Shown piece after piece: positions 1-12,845 of a stretch of 64,000 nucleotides of DNA. The notes under the pieces were generated by a model. It did not search any database. It had not been told where the DNA came from and saw nothing but the letters and a program-made list of their open reading frames with translations. The DNA comes from Thermothielavioides terrestris NRRL 8126 (taxonomy: Eukaryota; Ascomycota; Sordariomycetes; Sordariales; Chaetomiaceae): positions 1,736,001 through 1,800,000 of the forward strand of contig NC_016461.1 of NCBI RefSeq assembly GCF_000226115.1, given 5' to 3'. Position 1 is the first letter of the stretch. Every line of letters begins with the position of its first letter. The position numbers and the translations under genes were made by a program.

Positions 1-1265
1 GGACCTTCAAAGACCCAGCCGCCGTCTCTCAGCTTCTGCGGGTCCAACAAGTTGAAGGCAGCGGTCGAGGCGTAGAAGACCGCGGGGATGGCGAGGATGT
101 ACAAGGGTAGGAAGTACTTGGACGTGATCCTTGACTGGGCGGTAAACAGGATGACAGCCAGGGCGAGGGGGATGATCCAAAGGGCAAGAGTATCGGCCCG
201 TGTCAGCCGGTGGAGCGTGTCAAGGTCGTAGTTGAAGCTGCCCTCCAGGCGCGCCGTCACCTCAAAACCTGTCGCAACCAAGAACAAGCCAACGCCTCCA
301 ATGCAGCCGATCAGAATATGGCGTGGGATAAACCCAACCAGATAGCCAAACCTGAACCTGCCCATCAGGTAGAACACGGCGCCCGTCAGGATGGCGCTCA
401 GCGCGTACGACGTGATAGTTGTGGCAATGACAGCCTCGGGCTTGTCTTCACCAACGGCATCAGCGATGGTGGCGGCCATGTTGTGGAAGAAGGGCACAAC
501 TTCGATCTGCCCGATTGTCAGCCAATACTCAGCAGCTCCGGGGGGTCATCCATCTGTGTGCGCACCAGTTCGGAACCTATTCCGCCCTTGAATATGCTCC
601 CCGCTGAGAAGGTGAATTGAGATATAATACAGCTGACGTAGAACATCGATATCCCCGCGGATCCCAGGCTCGCAAAGATGGGGCTTCCCAGGGGAAACAA
701 GATCATGCCTGCGTCCCGTCAGCGGGTGGATGGGCTAAGCCAATGCTTCGTCGCAGCACTTACCATATGACAACGCATCCAAAATGTTGAGGAGCAAGCC
801 AACAACAACAGCAGGCAGGCAGGCCACAGGTGCGACGAAGACGGCCTCCCAAAGGGCATGGCGGTCCCAGTGGCTCGGATGCACGATGGTGGAGGCGATA
901 CGGGACGCCCAGCCTTCCATGCGCCGGAAGGAGTCGGCCATGCTCGCAAGCCATGACCTGCGGGTCGGTGGTTTCTGGCCCTCCAAGTCAGAGCCATGGC
1001 TAATTCCGTGACTGGCTCCATAGCCTCCCTGGCTTTCCGGCGGTGTCGTAGCCAGCAATGGCGAGATCTCGCTCACATCCCCGGGGGTGTCACGGCGGAC
1101 GGGCAGCGGCCGGGGTTCAGAAGCCGTCGCTCCAATGACGGTCTCTTGGCTATCAGTATCGGCCCCGTCCGCCTGGTCGTCATCGTCCTCATGGACTTGA
1201 TCGGACTTGGATGCGTAAGCATAACTCTTGCCTGGTGGCGATCTCTTGAACATGGCGGCTAGCAT
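1..1265 (-). CDS. SulP-family membrane transporter, Vsb1/YGR125W-like (partial, 3' end outside window)
   Basis: Exons as complement(<1..506, 566..708, 764..1265). The two introns (565..507 and 763..709) have GT/AG ends, and splicing rejoins conserved sequence (LDALSYG|MILFPLG and IGSEL|IEVVPFF). A long polar, acidic N-terminus of about 130 residues leads into transmembrane helices with the SulP signature region (LLNILDALSYGMILFPLG). More hydrophobic helices (SYALSAILTGAVFYLMG, HILIGCIGGVGLF) continue to the left edge. SulP proteins are anion transporters; this long-N-terminus fungal branch includes yeast Vsb1, a vacuolar protein linked to basic amino acid storage. A vacuolar site here is inference. 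A stop (TAG) in frame just upstream and a GTG at 1286 make ATG 1265 the likely start, with ATG 1253 as alternative. The cyclic-nucleotide-binding and STAS-type C-terminal parts expected for the family would lie outside the window. Confidence 0.82.
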
Positions 1266-2142
1266 CGAGAGCCACCCAGTCGACACTCTCTATGCCGAGC
1301 TCTTTCTCAAGACGTCCACCTCACAATCGCAACAATGACCAGACTGAGCGGGGTAAAAATCACGCGGATGTAGCATGGTGAGTTGCAGGGTGTGGATTGC
1401 GAAATTGCAGAAAGGAGGAGAGATTGCAGCTTGAGGTCGACTCGGGACCCGTCAAGGTTCGTTCGGTCATGGGCGATAAGCCCACTGCACCTACGGTGGA
1501 AATTTTATCTGCCTAGGCCAAGGCAGGTGGCGGATAACTAAGGTAACTCATACCCGCCTAGATCATGTTCACAGAGGTAATTCTAGCGTCAGTGATAGTG
1601 AACTGCCAGGCACCTCTTTGCGCTTGGCAGGGTGCCAATTGGCTGACTAAGCTCGGTGGGCGAATGTCAAAGCACGCCTCCCGCGCTTCTGGAACTTGCG
1701 CCCGGCAACTCGCCAGCGCAAACACCGTCCTCACAAGGCTCTGGCGCAACACTGCAAAACACGAGATACGACACCCTACAATTTAGAGGTGCAGTATTAC
1801 GGACATTGCGCATGTTTTGAGCGGCAGAGAAGACCAGAAAGCACCGCATCCTAAGCACGCTGGGCTGCGTTGCTGGCGGGGTCCGCATTCCAATAATCGC
1901 CACCTCTCGCTCTGATCCCCGGTCGACCCCAGCAACTCGTCACCGCGATCAGGCCCGGTCCGACCGGCGGCTGAGCAGAGTAACAAGCGCAAGAGGTGAT
2001 CGACACACTCGAGCGAGCACCGACGAGGCGTGCGAGGCGACGGTTGCGGCGGCCCGAAGTGAAGCGTCTCGTTGCGGGGATCGCAGCTCAGCCCAGCCAA
2101 AGCCGACATTCGCTGCCTCGGCCGGCGCAATAATCCATCACC
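1266..2142. other. Divergent promoter region between the SulP transporter and TFIIA genes
   Basis: This 877-bp spacer separates two genes transcribed outward, so it should hold both promoters. No open frame in it looks protein-like, and I recognise no RNA gene or repeat. Specific binding sites cannot be assigned. Confidence 0.5.
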
Positions 2143-3901
2143 ATGTCGAACGCCGCAGTCGGCCCCGTCTACGACTCCATCATCACCGAGGTCATTAACT
2201 CTGTCCGCGTCGATTTTGAGGAGAATGGCGTCGACGAAGGTGTTTTGGAGGACCTTAAGAAGGTAAGGAAGGCTCTGGATCTGTTCTTGGTCCCTGCCGG
2301 TTGCAACATCTCCCTACCCTGGGCCGGCCTCCTCTTTTTCCATTGCACCTCTTTGGGTCGCCGGATGTGGGAAAATATCACATCCGAGTCATCGGAGGGA
2401 GTTCTTTTTCATTCTGGTCCTCCCGCACTGCCCTGGCGTTGGTGCGGCGGTCAAACGGGATTGACAAGTGTTGGCCTTTCGTCGGCGGCTGCCTTCTGAC
2501 TTGGGGAGGGGTGGAGAGCGGCGGCTGGCTGGGCCCCAGTGGGCGACCCAGCACTTTTGGGTCCCTTTTTAAGCTGCAGCCAACTGCTGGGTGCCTCGCC
2601 CAATCATTCAGCCGTTGGCTCCGATTGGGCCGTCCGATCCGCATCACGTGGGCTTTGGGAACTTCCCCCCCACCCTCCCCCAAGTTTCTCCTTTCGGTGA
2701 TCAAAAGCTTCCAAAAAGCTTCCAATGGAGAACCCAAGTGTTTGCATAAGTTGAGGCAGGCGGTGCTAACACGGCATACAATAGAGATGGCAGGCGAAGC
2801 TCTCTCAGATGAAGGTGGCCCAATTCCCCTGGGACCCCAAGCCCGAGCCGCCGCCGGCGTCCGCGGCAGGGACTGGCACACAGGCAGCAACCGTTCCGCA
2901 GACTTCGGCTCCTGCCACGAACAACTACACGCATTCCACGCTCAGTCCTCAGGGTCCCGCGCAGTCTCTCTCACTTCCTGGGCAACTTGCTCCCAATGCT
3001 GGCGGGATGGCTCTCAAACAAGAACCGGGTCTCGTTAATGCCGATCCCGTGATCAAGCAGGAACCTGGTCTCCCATCCATGCCGTCGATGCATCCGGGCT
3101 ACAACCCCGCAGCTACGGCCCGCGGCACAGCCGCTCAGCGTGCTGCCCAGGCGCTAGAGAACCAGTTCGGACAGCGAGCTGCTGCGTCAATCAACGCCAT
3201 CCACAGCGGCATGGCCTCGCAAATGAACGCCGGAGCTCAGCCGCAGCAAAGCACACGGCCGGGCCAGGCGCCGCAGCCCATGAACGCGCAGCAACAATAC
3301 CGGCAGGATGTTGCTGCTGCTATGCAACAGCGTCTGCAACAGGTTCCCCATACCGGCGCACCGAACGGCCTTCCCGCGAGTCAAGTGGACGGGCCTAGTG
3401 ATGCGGCGTGCGGCTCGGGGCCCCGGCCGACGATGGGCCGGACCGAGATTGATGAGCACCTGCACGCCCAGCTTGCCGCCAGGGCTAAGCAAATGGAAGG
3501 GGGCGGCCTGATGCTACCACTCAAGGACGCCACCAAGGATCGCAGCGTGCCTACCACACGTCCGAGCAAGGGTGGTCTTGCCCAGCATGACGGGGCCGAG
3601 GACGGAATTAAGAGTGAAGAGGACGAGGATAAGGACGCCATCAACTCCGATCTTGACGACTCGGACGAAGACAAGGATGATGAAGAAGACGATGACGAGT
3701 CGATGGGCCACATGATGCTCTGCATGTACGACAAGGTGCAGCGCGTCAAGAACAAGTGGTATGGCCTAGTGGATTCGTATTCACGCTCGGCTGCATTGCT
3801 AATGACACGGGTGTAGGAAGTGCATTTTGAAGGACGGTGTCCTCACCGTCAACGGCAAGGAATATGTGTTTCATAAAGCCACCGGCGAGTACGAGTGGTG
3901 A
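2143..3901 (+). CDS. TOA1: Transcription initiation factor IIA large (alpha/beta) subunit
   Basis: Exons join(2143..2262, 2785..3758, 3817..3901). TFIIA stabilises TBP on TATA DNA in RNA polymerase II pre-initiation complexes. The N-terminal four-helix-bundle part is clear (VGPVYDSIITEVINSVRVDF, then GVDEGVLEDLKKRWQAKLSQ and FPWDPKPEPP). A long Gln/Pro/Ala-rich linker follows, then an acidic stretch (DLDDSDEDKDDEEDDDE), then the C-terminal beta-barrel part (CMYDKVQRVKNKWK, LKDGVLTVNGKEYVFHKATG) ending in GEYEW, as is usual for the family. Splicing at 2262/2785 gives KK-RWQAK and at 3758/3817 gives NKW-KCILKDG. The second intron is a normal 58 nt with a GCTAATGAC branch site. The first is 522 nt, long for this genome. 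Confidence 0.93.
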
Positions 3902-5479
3902 AACACCCCACCTTCCGTTGGCCGATGCCGGGCCCTGCTGGCCATGCCGCATGCGATGCCGGCAGCACTTCCCTTGCGCTGCGGTTTGTCTTCGTCCCTC
4001 TTATGGTAACGAAAAGGGCCCCCTCGCATTGACTACAAGGCCGGTTTGAGGCGAGTTCTAGCTTAAGAAGCTGGGACATGCTTATTATCTCTTTTTCTGC
4101 GGTCCGTATCTTGGGATGGGAATCGGCATCACACAACCATGGTGCTGCTCTGAGATGTCCGCCTTGCTCTTCTCTTCTCTTTATTCCACGCTGCGTTTCT
4201 TCTGCCCGGTCGTTTTTGCGCGTCGGTTTTGCGCGCAAATGGGATGCTGCCTGCGTCTGAGTCGCGGCGGATTATCTCTGGCCCATGAAACCAACGGGTT
4301 CGGTTGAGTACAGGAGCGATGATCATGGGCTTTTCTTTTTCCCTGGTTTCGAGACGTTCCATTTTTTTTTTTTTTTTTTATTTGCCTCTTGGGGAGGCCA
4401 AGGCAAAACGGGCATGCATTTCCTTGTTCATGAAATCAGTGTTGGGTTATCCGTGTATTTGTATCATAGGGAAATGCGCCGTCACGAGGGGAAACAATGG
4501 TTGGAGCTTCCTGGATTTGTGGCGACAGGGAGCGGTAAAGGGTGGGTGGTGGTGGTGAATAGCCGAACGGTTAACTAGCCAACTGCCAATGCATCAGTAA
4601 ATACGGCATGCCGCCGTCCAGAGACCCGGCCAGAATTGGTGCATGTGTTGTATTGTGCAGGCTATCTTCGAGTGAAATTGCCCTTCCACAACGACCGGCA
4701 GTGTCGTGACCCAAACAACGATTTAGAGCCCAGGGCGGCATCATTGCGGCCGTCATCTGAATGGGGGCGACCATACCAAGTTCACTAGCCTCTTGCACAA
4801 GCCAGCGAGGCCTGTCCAGCAGTGCTGTTCGTCCATACAGAGTACACTCCCATTTTCATAACAAAACGCTGCTCTGGAGATCCTACTCTTCTACAAACGG
4901 GATAAGACCAGGAAAGACAGACGGTCCGTACAAGGAAAAGGAAAAGAGAAAGAGAAAAAAGGCCCTAGGGGTGAAAACAAGAGATGGCCACCAGCGCGCA
5001 CAGTAGTCGAGTAGACTCAAATCCCGGTGATCTATCATCCCCTGGGCCAAAAAATCGCACACAAAACGCCGAAAACGCCTCGCCAGGGATGTTGTTTCCT
5101 CCCCTTCCCCCTTCCCCTCTTTTCATGCAATGGCCATCCATCCATCCGTCGATCCGTCCAGGCCCGGATTTCAGCGTGTAGCAAGTAAGCAGGTAGCTAG
5201 GTATGTGTGTAGGGTGAGCGGGTGAGTGGGTAGCGCGGTGAGGCTAGCAAAGATGTGGAGGGCAACTGGAGACGGTGGTCTCTTTGTGCGAAGCGGTTGG
5301 TGGTTGGTGGTGGTGGTGGTGCTGCCAGAGTTGGTTTCGAAGCAAGATTGTTGTTTGTTCAGCAGACGGATTATTGTTTGCGGTTGTGGTGATGGTGGTG
5401 GCATTGGTTTAGCTCGAGGAGGCGGACATCGCCTGGTCATGCAAGTGCTTTCTCCAACTTCTGCTGCGGCCGCCTCCGC
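3902..5479. other. Intergenic region between convergent TFIIA and PEX13 genes
   Basis: Both flanking genes end here, so it should hold two 3' UTRs and terminators. Visible features are an 18-nt T run at 4362-4379 and a GGT-triplet-rich stretch near 5300-5330. No coding or RNA gene is supported. Confidence 0.5.
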
Positions 5480-6963
5480 TTAAGAGCAGAACTGTGACTT
5501 CTGGAAGCTCTCGACCGTAACGTCGCCGAGCTTGGTATGCGGCAAGGCAGGCGGCTTGGCGGGAACGCTGGCCGGGGTCTGCACGCCAGACGTGCTGATG
5601 GTGCTGGTCAGCGAGTTGGCCCTGCTGCTCTCGCTCGCGGCGGTGTCCTTGATGGCGGCGATGGGCTGTCCCGGCTTGCGCAGGACCTCGAGGAAGGTCG
5701 ATGGCAGGTAGCCGATCCTGCCGTCGCGGGCGCGGCACTTCCACCACTCGCTCGGGTTGCCGAGCGGATCGCTCTTGCTCATCACCGCGACCAGGTCGCC
5801 CTTGCGCACCTCAAGATCGACGCCTTGGACGACGGCCTGGCCTTGGGCGGCGGGCGAGAAGTCGTAGAGCACGCGGCAGAACTCGAGGTTGTTCGGGTCA
5901 AGCGACTGCTGCTGGGCGACAAGTTGCCGCCGGCGTTCTTCCTCTTCGGCGTTGGCGGCCATGGAGCGGATGATCTTGCTCATGACGTAGGGCAGGCCGA
6001 AAGCGGCGAGGAGGAAGAAGAGGAGCGGCTTGCGGCTGGGCCTCGGAGGGCCGCCTTCCGGGAGGGGACTCTGGCGCCCTTCGAAGCGGGCGAAGGCGGC
6101 GGGCGTCAGGGCCTTGGCGTCGGCAGGCGGCGGCCGCCCCGTGAGCTTGGCAATCAGGGTGCGGATCCAGCGCATCAAAGTGAAAATGCCAAGCACAGAC
6201 CCGAGGGTGTCGCGGAGGTTGCCAAACTGCTCAGCGACAGACACCATCGCTAGATCGAGGGAGCCTTGTTAGAATGACTCAACTGTGACCATGATTTGCA
6301 CGCAGGGTTGGGTGGGCTTACCGAAGAAACTGGAGTGCGTGGCCATGTAGGTGCTCTCCAGCATCTGCGCAAAGCCGCCAAAGGCAGCAACAATTCCCTC
6401 CAGCATCTGGAAGGTTGCTTGCGTGCTCATGCTGAAGCGCTGGGTGAGGCTTTCCGGGTTGTTTGGGTCGTTGGGCATGGCGCCGGGCAATCCTCCGTAC
6501 ATGCCTCCGTAGTAGCCTCCCCCATAGCTTCCGTACATGCCGGCGCCGTATCCGCCGTAGCCGCCGTACCTGGCGTAGGGCGAGCCGTAGGGCGATGAGT
6601 ATGCCGTGCCGTAGGCGTTGTATGGAGTGGTCCCGTAGGGTCTGCCGTACGCGGCGGCGTTCTGGTTTACAGTGGTGGTCAGGGATGGTGGTCGCGCGGG
6701 TATCGCGGGTGTTGTGGAAGATGTGGTGGTTGTTGCGGTGGTTGTCGTGGCGTTTGCGGTCGCGGCCGGCATGGCAGGTGCTGGTGCAGGTGCGGACGCT
6801 GATGCTGGCGCTGACGCTGGTGCTGGCGCTGGCGCTGGTGCTGGTGCTATTGCGTTGGCAATCAGTACGGTTACTCTACCTCGAATTGTTTGTCATTGTC
6901 AACAAAGAGGTGCATACCAGAAGCGGCGCCCTGGCGCTCCCAGGGCTTCGGCGGCGATGCCAT
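5480..6963 (-). CDS. PEX13: Peroxin-13, peroxisomal docking-complex SH3 protein
   Basis: Exons complement(5480..6249, 6322..6846, 6918..6963), 446 aa. Pex13 is an integral peroxisomal membrane protein of the docking complex that receives the PTS1/PTS2 receptors Pex5 and Pex7 with Pex14. The N-terminus starts MASPPKPWERQGAAS, followed by Ala/Pro and Thr-rich stretches and a Gly/Tyr-rich region (YARYGGYGGYGAGMYGSYGG). Membrane segments lie in the middle (IFTLMRWIRTLIAKL; LLFFLLAAFGLPYVMSKII). A C-terminal SH3 domain spans about residues 314-381 (CRVLYDFSP, DLVAVMSKSDP, EWWKCRARDGRIGYLPSTFL). Introns of 71 and 72 nt have clean GT/AG ends and restore frame (SSFFG-AMVSVAEQFGNL). The tiny first exon (46 nt) is inferred from the PPKPWE start typical of fungal Pex13. 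The partner-pathway gene PEX4 lies at the other end of the window, unlinked. Confidence 0.93.
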
Positions 6964-7999
6964 GGTTTAGGATGCGGGATCGCTCAGGTCCGTCGTGGAC
7001 TGGTTTTCTGTGTGTAGAGAAAGGCGCTCACTCGTGGTGACGGGGAAGGGGTTTTGATTCCAGGGTGGCGACGGTGTACTCGGTATTCCGTACTTCTGTT
7101 GTTGGTAGTGTTGGCAGGCTCCCCGCCAACCCGGTCCCGGCCACGGGCCAAAGACGCGCGCGTCAAAAAAAACGGACAAAGAAGCGTCGCAGCAGTGGTG
7201 AATGTGTGATTGCTCGCTCCTCTCGGCGTCTTTGCAGTCGCAAAAGCCTCGGCGGCAGTCAGGCGCGCGGTGCGGTCGAAGGCCTGATAGTCGCCGCAGC
7301 CGATGTGGTGGAGAAAAGCCCAGGTCCCGGTTGGTGGAGACGGCTTGTGAACCTCGGTACGGAGTGTTCTGCTTGCAACTTTGAGCCGGCGCTGGGCAAC
7401 CTGGGCCGGATCGGGACCCTCTGGCCAAAATAATCGATACTCCGCACACACAAGCACTCTGGCGAGACTCGCACTCTCTTTTTTCTCTCTCTTCCCTCTG
7501 CCACTCTTTTTCTTTCCTTTTCCCCGCTTTCATCTTTCAGTGCTCTTTCTTTCTTCTTTTTTTCTTTTTTTCTCTTTTAAAAAAGCTTCAATGGAGAATC
7601 GTATTGCACGTGAAGTTTGCTGTAACTTACGGTATCGCTTGTTTTGAAGAGAAGGCGGCCCACCACCCTTCAGATTCTGTGGGGAAGCCGGTGCTTGGCC
7701 GTCTCTTTCGATGTTCTTAACTCTTCCCTCTGTACGGAATATACTACGCTAATTCGAACAGTACCACGCACAGTATTCTACATCTTGACTGTGCTAAAAC
7801 ATCGAACGGTCATTGAAAGGACCAGATGTTCAGATTCATGCAGTGGAGGGCTGAGCTCCAATCTCCATTTTCTCATCGATACCTAGAGCAAAAGCGCCGT
7901 ATTGCATCGCCCCGGACGATTAACTACCTAGTGTATACCGGAGGTCATCGTCCGAATTGGCACGCGGCAAACCGAGTTTGAAGCTTATCGTGGAAGCTG
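6964..7999. other. PEX13 upstream region and flank of the BiP relic
   Basis: About 1 kb without a supportable gene. It contains a long pyrimidine tract on the + strand (roughly 7470-7580, CTTT-type low complexity) and two copies of the spacer-specific decamer TATTCCGTAC/GTACGGAATA at 7084-7093 and 7732-7741. PEX13 promoter elements should lie in the first few hundred bases. Confidence 0.45.
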
Positions 8000-9864
8000 T
8001 CATAGAGCCTGCTGGTGGTGGGGTAGGCGACACTGGACAGCTTCTCCTTCTGCTCCGCGAAATCCTGCCCAGTCGCCGATGCGTCGTCGTATTTGGGTCA
8101 GGCGGTCGCTTCTTTCACGGCTTCCCGGGGCTGAGGCGCCGAGTGAATGTCAGCATTAGTACCACCTCGGCACAACTATACTCCTCCCAGCCGACGAGCC
8201 CAAACTTACCGTCTCTTTCTCGTCCCCTTCAATCTTCCGACCCAGCCCTTTCTCGTCCTCCAGCTCGTTCTTCAGACTAGAGACGCAGTACTCGAAAGCG
8301 TTCCGCGCCTCGACGCGCTCGCGGGCCCCCTTGTCCTCGTCCGCGAACTTCTCCACCTCAGCGATCATGCGCGCGATCTCGTCCTCTGCCAGGAGGCCGC
8401 CGTCGTTGTCGGTGGAGATGGAATCCCTGCGCCCCGTGCCCTTGTCCTGCGCCGAGACCTGGAGGATGCGGTTGACGTCAAGGGAGAACAAGGCCCCGAT
8501 CTGCGGCGTTCCGCGTGGCGCCGGCGGTATCCCCGTAAGCTCGAACTTGCCCAGGAGGTTGTTGTCCTTGATCAGCGTCCGCTCGCCCTCGTAGACCTTG
8601 ATTAGCACCGCGAGCTGATTGTGTGGTGGATGACGGTTAGCACTCGCTCTTGCTGCCGCCGAGCAGGCGGACGTCACTCATCAGGCCGAAGTAGAGAACA
8701 CCTGTGACCGACACTGCACGTGCGGATCATGTTAGTTACGCAGTTCTCGTATGGTTCCCCGGTTCAAGAGGATACCAACCGTGGGAATCTGAATGTTACG
8801 CGGGATCAGTTGCGCTTGTCGGCTGGTCAGTATGGTTCAGGGCAGGTCCCATTACCCCTGGATTCAAACGGGGCTTACCATGACGCCTCCTGCCGTCTCT
8901 ATCCCCAGCGTAAGGGGGTTCACATCCATGAGCAATACCCGCTCGGTGGCCTGCCGCAAACAAGTCAGCGAAGAGCTGGATGAACGGTCATCCAGCGTGA
9001 TACTTCCTGTACCTTCACGCCCCCGATAATCTAGATCTGTCGTGCTCGGTGTCAGCCTCGTTCCACAGGACCGCCGACGTCAAAGAGGACATGAAGCTCA
9101 CCCCGGCTTGAATGGCAGCACCAACGAACACGGCTTCGTCCGGGTTGAGTCCGCCGCTGGCCTCCTTCTTTCAAGAACTCCTCGACCAGGCTACAATTGG
9201 CGCTAATCTCCTCAGGGGTAACCTGGCGTGTGTCGCCGCCGACGTCAAGCTTGTCCACCGGCTTGCCGCCCTGGCCCGCGGCGACCTTGAATGGCGTATG
9301 CTTCAAGTCTGCTTGCACACCTTCGTCCGAGAAACTCCGGCCTATCAAGCGCCTGGAGACCATATGTGTCAACAGGCGTTCCCGAGGGCCGAGAAAGGAT
9401 GAAATTGCTGACTTGACATAACAGAAGGTAGTTCTCGGATTACTCGTGTATTGGTTCTTGGCCGCGTCTCCCAAGGAAGGGAAAGACGTCAGACTGTCAT
9501 TGCATCGGAAGCAAGACAAGAGTTGGAAAGACACACCAATGAGGTGCTCGCCGTTCTTAGCGAAGGCGACATAACTCGGCGTTATCCTGTTTCCTGGTCG
9601 CCAGCCAGTCGAATCTTCGGAAAGCCCGTTTCGTGACATCCGTACCTTGATCGTTTACGAGGATTTCAGCCTTGTCCACTTTCATAGCGCCGACACACAA
9701 GTACGTCGTCCCCAGGTTTATGCCGATGATGGGCTCTCCCGGTTCGAAGACGGTCGCGGCCCTAGCAGCTGGGATGTCAGCGAGGGGACAAATCAGGAGA
9801 AGAAAGAATAGCAGGATGCCCACCTGATGGGAATCTGCCTAGTTCCATGGGTATTCCTCGTCAT
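8000..9864 (-). pseudogene. Decayed copy of ER Hsp70 chaperone BiP/Kar2
   Basis: Read on the minus strand, it shows a signal-peptide-like start, then IIGINLGTTYLCVG (normally GIDLGTTYSCVG), EILVNDQG, and after an intact intron NRITPSYVAF. NQYTSNPRTT, KRLIGRSFSDEGVQADLKH and TPEEISA follow. The next recognisable block belongs near the end of the ATPase domain (SLVEEF, then ASGGLNPDEAVFVGAA), so over 200 residues of the nucleotide-binding domain are missing. Between LVEEFLK and ASGG two bases are lost, shifting frame. Later blocks are [54 protein letters not shown] and ARERVEARN. After EAVKEAT an in-frame TGA stands near a family-conserved Trp. The end (EQKEKLSSVAYPTTSRLY) lacks an HDEL-type signal. 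Intron positions are kept, so it arose by DNA duplication, not retroposition. The original 5' ATG (9864) is out of frame with the signal peptide unless spliced. Confidence 0.88.
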
Positions 9865-10841
9865 GTTGTCTCTGGGAATGACGTTGGCAGAGTTGTCGTG
9901 TCAGACTTTAAGTCTTGGGTGCCCAACTACTTGCAAGCAGACAAGAGATAGACTCGATGGTATTGCAGACAATGAAAGGATAGATTAATAGTTGATATCT
10001 TTTAAGGAGCAAATGGCATTATCCTCCTGGAGTGCGTTGAGCAGCGAGTCTTATGGCAGAACAGAGCGTGATCCCCGGAGCAGGGAGGGTCCCCAGGTGC
10101 CCATCAGAGAGCAGCCCAAACAATTGCGCAGACTCAACCCAAGGCCAGGCCGTCGTTATCGAAGAGTGTTTCCCTGCACTTATTTCCACCCATTATCTTT
10201 CAATGTAAAAAAAAAAAAAAAAAAAAAAAAAGAAGGAAAAAGGTTGTGACAATGCCTTGTTGTCGTCGCGATTCACCGTCCTTCGCAACGGGTTCTCTCG
10301 CATCCTTCGAAACAGGGAGAAAAAAAAAAGGGAGGGGGGGGGGGGGGGCAGGCGCCCAGGCGACCGACATCTGCCAACCAGCAACTTGAGTTTCTCGAAC
10401 ATGGAAAAACTCGCTCTCCTCTCTTTGTAATGTGAGCAGGTGTCACTGGCGTGAGTTTGTGGCGACTCGAGAGCTCAGTTTCCTCCAGTCTAGCGGCGAT
10501 AACGAGACAAGGCCCTTCTCTCGCTCAACACCATCACAAAGGCGAAAAGCGAAACACGGCGACTATGCACAATCTAGATGTCAATAAGGATAGTTAGATA
10601 AGGCTCGTCAACATATTATTAAGATTAGTAGTCTATGTTCCTTGACTCGTCAGTCGTACCCCTCTGCCTGGCCCAGTCCGTCAATCAGGCCATTCCCCGG
10701 CGGCATATATACACAACGCCAAGTATCGGGTGCCAACTGGCAACGCCGGATTTTTTTTAGTCATCAGCCAACTACACTACCATCAGAAGCGTTAGAAAAA
10801 AACACGCAACGTCTCCTCCGCACGGGGTGGATGGACCCCTT
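9865..10841. other. Spacer between the BiP relic and CYP51 with homopolymer tracts
   Basis: No gene is supported here. It holds a run of 25 A at 10207-10231, a 9-A run at 10321-10329 and a run of 15 G at 10334-10348. The segment near 10842 should carry the CYP51 3' UTR. Confidence 0.5.
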
Positions 10842-12598
<1,757 letters not shown>

Positions 12599-12838
12599 GC
12601 CGGCGGCGATTGAGGGGTTTTGTTGAGAGAAATAGAAGGAGGAGAAGAAAGCCAGAACCAACAGCCCAAGAAGACCTGCGCCTGCCGCCAATTCGAGAGC
12701 AGAAACGTGGACTTCTGTCGCCAGCAGGAGGGATCCCAGGTGTCGTGCGCGAGGATCGCTCTGATTTATCCAACGAATGTTTTCGCCAAGTGCAGCGTCA
12801 GGGGACCGCCCCTTGAGTGGTAGTTTAAACGCACCCCG

Positions 12839-12845
12839 CCAATCA
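12839..12845 (+). promoter_or_regulatory. CCAATCA box upstream of CYP51
   Basis: CCAATCA lies about 240 bp upstream of the CYP51 start codon. The CCAAT-binding complex is a known regulator of cyp51 expression in Aspergillus, together with the SREBP factor SrbA. Function here is inference from motif and position; no sterol regulatory element was identified with confidence. Confidence 0.35.

Noticed and set aside
8000..9864. BiP copy as a functional divergent chaperone
   Set aside because: The missing nucleotide-binding core, frameshift and stop cannot all be explained by introns.
10207..10231. A25 run as the tail of a retroposed copy
   Set aside because: The nearby BiP relic is on the opposite strand with its 3' end far away and keeps introns, so the run is not its tail; no other retrocopy is visible upstream.
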